DNA of 64,000 nt from NCBI GenBank assembly GCA_023101725.1, contig JALJCO010010453.1:1-64000 (forward strand), given 5' to 3'. The DNA is from Atherinomorus stipes. Lineage: Eukaryota; Chordata; Actinopteri; Atheriniformes; Atherinidae. The notes below the pieces were generated by a model. That model was not told the origin of the DNA. It did not search any database and saw only the letters and a list, made by a program, of their open reading frames with translations. Position 1 is the stretch's first letter; every line of letters starts with the position of its first letter. The position numbers and the translations under genes were made by a program. Shown piece by piece: positions 55,001-64,000 of this stretch.

Positions 55001-58000
55001 ATGTGCAGGGCCAGATTTCAGGGTTAAGAGGTACAAACCTGTTGCAGGCCCCAAGAAGCCACTGACTAGAAAAGGTCTATAAATCAACTTTGTATATCTG
55101 AAAATTTTGATTAAGTAAATTAATTAAGCAGTTTCACGTTATTTGTAAACAGTATAAAGAAGGATTTTTTTTTTAAGTTTCTTAAGTAGTTTTGAATTCA
55201 AACTTCAAACACAAAGTTAAGTGTATGTTTGTAAGATGTTTTTTTTTTCTTTCTTGCTTTCTTTTTTCAGAGCACTGTAGCAACTGCACGTGTGGATTTT
55301 AAAAAGAATCCGTGTAGCTTACAAAGCTGAGAACATTTATGTGTGACAGCAACAAGTAATTTATGGACAAACGGCTCACCAAAATACCAACTCAGCACAA
55401 GCATGACAACCAACACTGTTTGCTAGAACAAGATTTGATGGTAAATGTATAAATGGGTTTAGTTGAACAGATTTTTCTACTCATTTTGAGAAACTTGTTT
55501 AAATTGGAAGCAACCTACTTGAAATCGCAGACACTCCACCAGCTTTTTAATATCCTGCTTAATCTAATTGTAATTTCATTTAGTTGTTGTTTTCTCTTTT
55601 GTTTTGTTTTTTAAGTTTACAAAAATGCAATTCTATTTCAGTTCAATGTGAAAATAAGTAAACATAACCTCTCTAGCAAACAGGTCAAATAAATTGTCTT
55701 TTTTTTTTTTTTTTAGTATTGATTAACTTTCTGTGGACTTGAAGAAAGACAAATACTGCTTCAACTCATTTAAACAATCTATGAAATGTGCCCAAACTAT
55801 TCCCTTAAGCAGAATCTGCGGGGAAATATTTTTACTGAACATGGTAATTATCTTTGTAACACATCTGAGAGTTGATTAGTGTGCATTAGAGTGCACAGCC
55901 CAAACTTGTCTTCGTACATATTTTAATTCTTCTTTGACACACCAGGTGTGAATAACCGACATTCCTGTGATCATTACTGAAACACCTTGCAGCACTTTTA
56001 CTATTCACGTGCTCAGTTCCATTCAACACTGCATTAGAAAGTACAGCACAATTAAGAACACATGATGTTTCATGAACCAACTGAGGAGTAGAAAATTATA
56101 AAAGACATTGTGAACATCAGTGAATGTGAAACACAACTGCCTGAGAAAGATTCAAAGTTGTGGCAACATTATATAGGCCATTTAAAAAAAATTAACTTGT
56201 AAATCCTGTAATTTGTAAATTTTTTACACAATCTATGTAGCCTGTTTGTTTGTTTTTAAACCACAATATTGAAATTTCCCTTGTGGGATAAATAAAGTAT
56301 ATTTCATTTCATTTAGAAAAGGATGCTGAAAAGCTTCTTTCTACAGTCAGGACCTTAAACAGTCTGCCCTGTGTCTCTCCCTCCTACATGAAAACTCCAC
56401 TTTTCTGAGAAAATCTTGCACTTAAAATGGCATTATGTCATTTAACATAATGTGCTCCACTTTGTTATTACACTATAGAGTCTGACTTTTTTATTTTTGT
56501 TACCTTATATTGTATTTTCAATATGATTTTTTTCTTTCAACATAAATAGTAGTTCCTTGTTTGTGGTACTGCTAAGCTTGGGGAAAACAGTTTCCTTATT
56601 TATGTGTTGCTTACCTCAAATTCTATATGAACTAATGATTTTTTTTTTAAAGTCAAATGTCCCACTTTCAAAGTTTACTGTTTTCTTTGTAGTATTGTAA
56701 ATTAAATATTTGTTTGGTCTGCATGCAATTTTCCTTTTTTCCAAACTTTTTTTGGGGGGTGGGGGGGTGGGGGTTGGGGATATACAGTAGAAAGGGAATG
56801 ATTTTCAGTCAAGATGAAAAAACATCTATCAGCCAAACATCCATTTTTGGTCAATATTCAGATTTTTGCCTGCTATCAAATGATGGACAATATGTTAAAG
56901 AAAGTTTCATAACCAGTTAGCAGATTTAAGCTTTAGAAAATGTCACAAATTTCCTAACCACTAATTCCAAGAGAACATCCAAAGCCATCCATAAACAATC
57001 CACCTAATCAATACATTTCAAACTTAAAAACATCTAACTGAATAGTTAATTTAATTGGACATGTGTATAAAACAAATTTTCTAAAAGTTTCCTGAGTTGA
57101 GAGAAAATAATTCACGTAAATACTCTGTGTGCAGCTGGTCACAAAGTTGATCCAAAGTGGTCGATTTGACCCTGTTGCCTTTGAGGTCATGCAAACACGG
57201 CAAACTGTGACTTTTTTTGCTGTTTATGCCCTTTGATTAAACTGTTTACTGTCCATATCAGATACTCTTAAATGATTTGACCCCCAGACAAGTTGTGACA
57301 ACCTGTTTTTGCACTTTGAGCTCCGAAAAAAGATTTTATACGCTGAAAAAACGTGTCCCATGTTCAGCTTATCTCCCACTGTACATGCAACCTCTATTTC
57401 AGCTCATATGTCTGTTATCTGTGAATTCTGCTATTTTGTAAGCACCATTGTGGATTAAGACATGCCAACTACTTAACAGTCGACATGATCAATTTACATT
57501 TGCTATAATTTTAATACATTTCTTTCCCAGTTTTTGATGAAGAATAAAATTGTTGTGTCATAATGTAGCACAAGCATTCATATCATGTATTTAATAGTCA
57601 AAATATAAGGTGTATGTGGTTGCGCCACATAGATAAATTGACACTCAGAGGGTGTATCACATGTACTACAGGTGTTATTATTTATGGGAATATGCATTCA
57701 AATATCACATTTTCTTATCAATCACTGTGCTTCTGGATGAAATTTTGACCTAAAATCAGTCAAAAGCTGATTGTACAGCTCTTCACTGTTTTAGGAAGGA
57801 AGTAGTGATTAAAAAAAATCCCTTTGAAGCTGCTGACTGTGTCATCTTTATACCAAGTTTTTAAGATGAGCCTGAATACTTCTGAAAATACCTCAGCAGC
57901 ATCTTTTAAAAAGCAAAACACCAGATTTTCTTATATTCTTCACATTTTAAGCTTTTGTCTTTACATGCTTCAGAAAAAAACTGGATCAATCTACCATTTG

Positions 58001-59340
58001 TTTCATTTCCTGCTCTGGAGCTTACATTTGATTTGTTTCCTAAGTGCTAATCTACAACAAGATCAGGTATTCTGAGATTCCTTCTGCATGGGTTACTCTG
58101 GTTATGATTCAACATACCAAACATGTTGGCTCAAGGCCTGTGAAATGGGCAGTGAAAAGGCATTTAGACTGCTGTGGTTAATCTCTGCTTTTAAGGTTCA
58201 CTCTGAAACATGTGAATTTCAATGTTCACCAGATAACATTTCTCTCAAGAATGTAGTTGTCTCCAACCTTAGTTAAGACAAATGTTTTGAATGCTGCAGA
58301 TTAATTAACTGCAAGTCCTGCTTATCTTATGGGACCCTCTGCTCCATCTGGAAGTTTATTCAGTGGGTTGAATCAGTCAACACACATTCTGAGTTACATG
58401 ATCATCTTTGGTATTTATTAATTTGGACTTAATAGTTCAGTAAAAGCAAAAGCAACCTCAAGCCATGTTTTTAATAGCTACTTGGAAAAGAGTTTCGTTT
58501 ATCCAAGGGAAGGTAATACACATCATTCATCATAAGGACTTTATCACACCAAACCCAACAGGCTAATTTCCAACTGCAATCACTGGCAGGTTGATGGCCT
58601 ATGAAACATTAGATATTAATAGTGCTTAACCACAGACAAATCAACATTAGCATGTTTCTGTTAAAAACTGATTTAACTATACAAAGTTGCTTTTATTAAC
58701 CAGTTTTACAGATATGGAGAAACAGATATGTCTTGTCTGGGTAACGTGCCTAAAAGGTGCCACATAAAAGGAAACAATGTCATCATATTGTTGCAACATG
58801 CACACAGTTACTTGCATTCACCTAATTCCCCCCAAGGTGATTGCATGAAATTAAAAACTTTAATAAATGAATTTGGGGGAGGGCAGACGCAGGCTGATCA
58901 GATACCTTTCTAAAAGGGACATTTCCCAGCCACTTTTAGTTTCAAGTCTTCAAGAACAGTTTTCATTTTGGATAACTGACTAATAGGTTTGGTAAACCAT
59001 TGAAATTTTTTTTGTTCAAGTATCTTCAGGTATGTTTCCCAGTTAATTTTTAATCCAACATTTTCCAAAACTGCTGACGAATGTATATTGATTTGGACAG
59101 TTATCCTGACAGTGGTCCATTTATCACATTTGTGCACAATGTACATGAAATGCAAAAGCACCTTCCACACAGGTGTCTTGCCCTCAAAATTCTAGGGCAT
59201 CATACATTTTTTCTCCCCAAGTCACCATCATGCCTGCATCTTGGACTCTAAAAGAGTCAGTCAACCCCTGGCTCTTCATTTTGACAAGTTATTTATGATA
59301 TGCTGTAAGTCACCAATGATGCGTTTATGCAATCAAAAGA
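52089..59340. other. Intergenic between the C2orf68 homolog and mat2a; no gene seen
   Basis: AT-rich with only short frames and a small retroposon-like tail at about 56265-56315 (AAATTTCCCTTGTGGGATAA, ATAAAGTAT). The mammalian neighbours TMEM150A, RNF181, VAMP5/8 and GGCX are not detectable here. Confidence 0.5.
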
Positions 59341-59371
59341 AAATTCAATGAGAGCAAAGTCATTTGAATAG

Positions 59372-59377
59372 TTTATT
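59372..59377 (-). terminator. mat2a: Poly(A) signal of mat2a
   Basis: AATAAA on the minus strand about 1.6 kb after the stop, just beyond the last 3' UTR hairpin. Confidence 0.65.
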
Positions 59378-59606
59378 ACAGAGCATCAGAAAACAACTCA
59401 GTCTCTACATGAAGCATATTACACCGAGCTACTTGATCCTCTGGAAGTTGATGCGTGTTGTGGGAAGGGATAAAAGCAAATGAGAGTAAAGGAAGTAGAA
59501 AAGGCACTCTTACACTTACTGTAGCCAACCAGATGACTTCCGAGTCATAAAAGGGAACAAACCCAAACTTGAAACTACCCCACTAATGGGATGGCTATGT
59601 AAACAA

Positions 59607-59633
59607 GGCTGGTTTCTCTGTACCACACCAGCC
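59607..59633 (-). promoter_or_regulatory. mat2a: mat2a 3' UTR hairpin (METTL16-type), distal copy
   Basis: Minus strand: a perfect 7-bp stem GGCTGGT/ACCAGCC encloses GTGGTACAGAGAA. UACAGAGAA is the known METTL16 nonamer of vertebrate MAT2A mRNAs. Confidence 0.85.
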
Positions 59634-59750
59634 AAATGTTGCCATCACATTAATGAGGATAGACAAGAGCCAAAACAATTGCACAAGGCATTTTACTGGG
59701 ATTTGAAAACTAATCCATCTTTAAAAAAAATAAAATAAGATCTGCAGTCC

Positions 59751-59776
59751 AAAAAAAAAAAAAAAAAAAAAAAAAA
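59751..59776. repeat. A26 homopolymer in the mat2a 3' UTR
   Basis: Twenty-six A residues on the plus strand, so poly(U) in the mRNA. Confidence 0.9.
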
Positions 59777-59886
59777 GGTTGTAAGTCATTTACAGTTGCC
59801 AGTGATGCCCTCTTGAGGCAGACCAAAGTCAAAAAGGAATTAAAAATTTCATAACTAAGTTAGTTTAAAGCTGCCATCTGAAACAT

Positions 59887-59908
59887 CAGCTTCTCTGTAT
59901 CCACGCTG
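59887..59908 (-). promoter_or_regulatory. mat2a: mat2a 3' UTR hairpin (METTL16-type)
   Basis: Minus strand: stem CAGC/GCTG, with weaker outer pairs, around GTGGATACAGAGAA. Confidence 0.75.
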
Positions 59909-59980
59909 AGTTTCAGAGAACAAATAAATAGTGTTGAGGTGCGAGTCCTAGTCAATAAGACTGGCAAAAAGCACACTAAG

Positions 59981-60029
59981 TTATTGATGGGGAAACAGGT
60001 TTCTCTGTAGCTACACCTGCCATCAATAA
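59981..60029 (-). promoter_or_regulatory. mat2a: mat2a 3' UTR hairpin (METTL16-type), extended stem
   Basis: An inner 5-bp stem (CAGGT/ACCTG) around GTAGCTACAGAGAA is enclosed by a perfect outer 10-bp stem (TTATTGATGG/CCATCAATAA) with an asymmetric internal loop. It is the longest-stemmed of the set. Confidence 0.85.
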
Positions 60030-60201
60030 GCTTAAAGAGTACAAAAGACTTGGGTCACTTCAAAACCACAAAAGAAGCAAGGGAAAATGACATTTAAAAA
60101 ATGGCTAGTTTAAAATTGAACTTCAATGCATAAACAAGCATATTTTCCTTCGCATCAAGTATATCCAATACCTCTGCAGACCAGAGCAGTGACATAGCAG
60201 C

Positions 60202-60228
60202 TTCTGACTTTTCTGTATTACGTCAGAA
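60202..60228 (-). promoter_or_regulatory. mat2a: mat2a 3' UTR hairpin with UACAGAAAA variant
   Basis: A perfect 7-bp stem TTCTGAC/GTCAGAA encloses GTAATACAGAAAA. UACAGAAAA fits the accepted UACAGARAA consensus. Confidence 0.8.
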
Positions 60229-60921
60229 AACAGCAAAGGTCTGTAGGGCATCTGAGGCCGTATGCTCATTTGAGCCTGTATAATTAAAAATTTGGCTTGC
60301 CCCTTAGCCTGCAATGCATAGCATTTTAGTGAAGATAGCAACAACCATTAAGTTTCAAATTGTGCCATTCTAGCATCCTCCACGAATATGAGGGAATAAA
60401 GCAAACAAACAGAATAAAGAACACAGGGTCAAGTACTGAATCAGAATGACAGGAGGAATGTTGGAGAGTTGAAATTTAGAATATAGTGCCAGATCAGCGG
60501 ACCCTCCAGTTATCAAATTATGTTAAATCATAGATGTACTTAAACATCTTACCAGTAAATAAAAGAGGGGATCGCATATTGTCAAATATGCTACCCTAAT
60601 GATGCTGAAAAAAAAAAAAAAAGATACCTATAAGGATGGAATGCCAGAAAGCACCAAATGTAGCTACCGAGTTACTATCACAACAGGAAGCAGGGAAACT
60701 TCAAGATGGGAGAACATGAAATACTATGATGCATGAGTTCTTGGAACTCAACTAATTCTTTAAAACATCAAGTTTCTGAGGCAAGCCTCTTAGGACTTTG
60801 CACTATAGTGCAACCAGCAGAAAACAGTAACAGGACAGAGAGGGAGGAGAAGTGAGAAAGGGAGTCATGTGTCATATCACTATGAAGGAAAGAGAAGTGC
60901 ATTTCACCCCTGGAACCTTGG

Positions 60922-60952
60922 AGGCTTCTCTGTAGTATACACCAACAAGCCT
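60922..60952 (-). promoter_or_regulatory. mat2a: mat2a 3' UTR hairpin 1, next to the stop codon
   Basis: Minus strand: AGGCTT/AAGCCT stem with TACAGAGAA at 60934-60926 overlapping the 3' arm. It starts 22 bases after the stop codon, the position of hairpin 1 in mammals. In mammals this hairpin couples S-adenosylmethionine level to splicing of the last intron. Confidence 0.8.
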
Positions 60953-60973
60953 AGGGGGAAAAGCTTAACAGGT

Positions 60974-63891
60974 TTAGTATTTAAGTTTTTTGGGCACCTC
61001 CCATGGGAAGGAGTCCCGGCCAAAGTGGCCGTAGGCTGCAGTCCTCTGATAGAAGGGCTTCTTCAGATCCAGCTCCCTGGAATACATAATCAACATGTTT
61101 AGCAGCATTCACACCCAGCAACCTTAAACACATTTATACTCTCTGGTATACTGCCCACAGAAGCCAGTGAGAAGTGTGGAAGAGTCTGTAAAGAAAATGC
61201 TGCTAAACAGGGAACCATGAAGCTTCAACACTTACCGTGTCAGCCAGCGGGACACTGCTGCTTGCAGATGGAAACCATACTCATCCATTTTACAAAAAAA
61301 TCCATGTCTACCTTAGCTGTATGGTCTCTTTTCACTAGATACAAAAACATGCCCACCATCACTTAAGACTTGTGTCCTTACTTGTTGAAGTCTTAAATTT
61401 ATATTTAATTCAAATTTAGCAGAAAGCTTTGGTTAACTTTAAGTTTTGGGCAACATGAGGCAAGGTGGCAACAGACTCTTACAATAGTTCCAGAGTTGAT
61501 GGATTAAAGTAACTTAACCCTAGGTCAAGCAAATGAATAAGAGTTGAACCCCACCCAAAAAAGGGACCCAACAGCAGCTTTTTTTTTTTCCCCTCTCACT
61601 GAACAGAGTTCATACATTACCTGACAATGACTCCAGGACGAAGATCAAAGTTCTTCTTCACTATGTCAAGCAGCTCTCTCTCACTCTTTTTTGAAGTCCC
61701 ATAGTGGAAGATGGAAATGGAGAGGGGATGGGCAACTCCAATGGCATACGATACCTAATACAGCACACAAATGCATTATTACAAGCATGAAAAGAAAAAA
61801 AAAAAAAGTCAGGCAGGAACCTTTTGCAAACCCTCAGTCCTCAGAGGAAGACTTTAAAGATACTGACACCATCGCCTACCTGGACCAGCACTCTTCTGCA
61901 GAGCTCAGCCTTCACCAGAGACTTGGCCACCCAGCGTGCAGCATAAGCAGCAGAGCGGTCCACCTTAGTGTAATCTTTCCCAGAGAAGGCTCCACCTCCA
62001 TGGGCTCCCCAGCCTCCATAGGTGTCCACAATGATTTTGCGACCTGTGAGGCCAGCATCACCCTGTAATAGAGGAAACAAGGTCCCCCAGATTAGTAACT
62101 TGCAGGCTAAAAAAAATTTCTTTCAGGCCATTCTCTGATACTTACCTGTGGACCTCCGATGACAAACCGGCCACTGGGCTGCAGGTGGTAGATGGTGTCA
62201 TCATCCAAGTAAATGCAAGGAACAACAGTCTTGATGACTTTCTCCTTCAGAGCATCCCTCATTTCTTCCAGGCAGATATCCTCATCATGCTGAACAGAGA
62301 TGACAATTGTGTGAACTCGTACAGGAAGCATGGCGCCGCGGTCCTGGCGGTACTGCACGGTAACCTGCAACAGAGGTGAAAATATAAATGAACCAAACAA
62401 GATAATCAAAAACAGAATTTACACCAGAACAGAAGTATCAGAAGACAACAGACGTGTCAGAGGTGTGACGATAAAATTGTCGTGATATTTCTCGTTCAAG
62501 TGAAAAGTTGTCTTGCAGGTCACCTGTGGGGGCAGTAATGCACCTTTGTAAAATCTAGTCGACTTTGTTGCTATATTTTGAGAGTTTTCAGATCCCTCTA
62601 GCAACTTCTCTTTTCTTTTCCCAAAAAAGCGATAACAAATCTAGCAGCTTTTCCTGGTGGTATTGGAGATTTTAAGACTGTTGTGATAGTGTGTATTGTT
62701 TACTCTTCTTTAACAGCGGGTTCTCCCGCAGGCCCTTCCCTCCTTTAGAAACACAGAGGCTCATCCTCACCCAGCAGCTGCCTCTGCTCCCAGTTGCAGA
62801 GAAGGAAACATGCACCTCTGCTCTATGAACCAGACTGGAAATTAAACGCTCAAATACGCCACTAGCCGATCTCACCCTGTCAGATGCCCATTAATGAAGA
62901 GTGTGGAGAAAAATTTGTTTGTCTGCACTCTTCATCCTTTAAGTTAAACGTACTAGAGCATGTTGTACAGTTAATTGAAAACCAAACTAGAGTTTGTCAC
63001 TTGGACTCTGTATTGACAGAGTAGTACATTGAAGTTTTGTACACATTGTTTGTACTTAAAACTAAGAAATATTTAATTCCATTTGTGGAACTGAGTTCAA
63101 CTGTGAAGCTTGTACTTAAGTCATGCATGGTGCAAGTTATAAAACTTTTCTAAATGCACCTGCATTGTTTTGTGACAGTAATATAAAGACAGTTTCTTTC
63201 AAGCCATATTTTGTCATTTTAGTTTTCTCAAAGTAATGTGAAAATATCACCTCTTTCTCATGGACCCAATATTGTGTATTGTCTCATGAGTTGAGGGCAT
63301 CGTCACACCCCTAAAACCTGTACTACCAAAAATTCAATCTGAAGAACCATACCTGTGTCTTTGAGTCTGGCCGCAGCCATGGAAGTGTCCCATTGCGTCT
63401 CAGTTCAGCCATCTTAGCATTCAGCTTGTGGGCTAGTACAACTGTGAGAGGCATGCACTCCTCAGTCTCATCAGTTGCATATCCAAACATCAAACCCTAC
63501 AAAAGGAAGACACATTTAGTCAGACAGAGGGTTGTGGAGTGAGAGAGAATCCTCCACCCCTCCTCAAAAAAAAAAACTGACCTGGTCACCAGCTCCAATA
63601 TCTTCTTCATTGCGGTCAATATGAACACCCTGAGCAATGTCAGGAGACTGCTGCTCCAAGGCCACAAGAACATTGCAGGTCCTATAGTCAAAGCCTGCGC
63701 AAACCAAAATTACAGATCAAGATCAAAAATATTACAGGCAACTTAAGCATAGTCATAAGATACTGCACCTTTGGAAGAGTCATCATATCCAATTTGGCGG
63801 ATGGTGTCACGCACAACTTTCTGATAGTCTACTGAGGCATGAGATGTCACTTCACCTGCCAACAGGATCATCCCCGTCTTGGCTACAGTTT
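60974..63891 (-). CDS. mat2a: S-adenosylmethionine synthase 2A, catalytic subunit (5' part outside window)
   Basis: Seven exons on the minus strand (exons 3-9): 63891-63769, 63694-63582, 63496-63353, 62364-62146, 62062-61880, 61754-61621 and 61076-60974. These code for about 339 residues, equivalent to human residues 57-395. The enzyme makes S-adenosylmethionine from methionine and ATP in the cytosol and nucleus. Visible signatures are [18 protein letters not shown] (ATP-binding), [31 protein letters not shown] (glycine-rich phosphate loop) and the C-terminal [16 protein letters not shown]. The coding frame is intact throughout. Exons 1-2 with the start codon lie beyond 64000. MAT2A and liver MAT1A are close paralogs; the call of 2A rests on the gene neighbours, the C-terminus and the METTL16 hairpins in the 3' UTR. 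Regulation by these hairpins is expected. Confidence 0.96.
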
Positions 63892-64000
63892 CTGCATTAG
63901 AAAGACAAATGCAAGAAAATAAATGTATGTAGAACTAATCTACCAATATCAAATGCTCATATCTGACTACAGAACGGGAAAAAAAAATTAAAAATGTCCT

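Noticed and set aside
53194..55087. Several 60-113 codon frames between the C2orf68 homolog and mat2a
   Set aside because: No splice context, no recognisable domain, and AT-rich codon use.
1..64000. CRISPR arrays, operons, bacterial or phage genes
   Set aside because: None seen; all genes are spliced vertebrate genes and all mobile elements are eukaryotic.

Overview
The window is vertebrate nuclear DNA, most likely from a percomorph-type teleost. It has spliced genes with GT-AG introns, AT-rich intergenic DNA, and dense fish-style repeats: tRNA-derived SINEs, Rex1/CR1-, L2- and L1-type LINE pieces, hAT, piggyBac-like and other TTAA-target DNA transposons, and palindromic MITEs. Gene order sftpb - usp39 - C2orf68 homolog - mat2a matches the human 2p11.2 neighbourhood (SFTPB, USP39, C2orf68, MAT2A). 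The human genes that lie between C2orf68 and MAT2A (TMEM150A, RNF181, VAMP5/8, GGCX) are not seen here.

Layout. 1-740: first exons of an unidentified secreted protein on the minus strand, with a TATA box and a perfect cAMP-response element. 740-22.7 kb: no convincing host gene; microsatellites, several MITEs, SINEs, and a decayed Rex1/CR1-like LINE that, with adjoining repeat DNA, splits an older MITE. 22.78-26.95 kb: a saposin-repeat gene of the surfactant protein B family (plus strand, 11 exons), carrying a one-base frameshift in exon 5. 27.59-48.99 kb: usp39 (minus strand, 13 exons, 499 codons), tail-to-tail with the saposin gene with poly(A) signals 63 bases apart. 49.45-50.86 kb: C2orf68 homolog (plus strand, 4 exons, 164 aa), head-to-head with usp39. 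50.9-59.3 kb: intergenic with one MITE and little else. 59.35-64.0 kb: mat2a (minus strand, exons 3-9 only; the 5' end lies outside), including a long 3' UTR with five hairpins of the METTL16 recognition type.

The most unusual object is in the 11.3-kb fourth intron of usp39. Almost the whole intron lies between matching 14-bp hAT-type terminal inverted repeats with a 5-bp target duplication. Inside, among L1 and THAP-domain debris, is an intact, intronless 664-codon ORF on the opposite strand with three N-terminal coiled-coil repeats and a C-terminal ubiquitin-specific protease domain that keeps its apparent Cys, His and Asp catalytic residues and both zinc-finger Cys pairs. Its host gene, usp39, encodes a USP-fold pseudoenzyme that lacks the catalytic Cys. 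A catalytically complete-looking USP thus sits, in antisense and in a transposon-bounded block, inside a USP pseudoenzyme gene.

Functionally the host genes are housekeeping (spliceosomal USP39, S-adenosylmethionine synthesis by MAT2A) or secretory (saposin/surfactant B). They share a locus, not a pathway, so no operon-like logic is implied. All exon boundaries were read by eye from splice signals, reading-frame continuity and remembered family sequences; no alignment was run.
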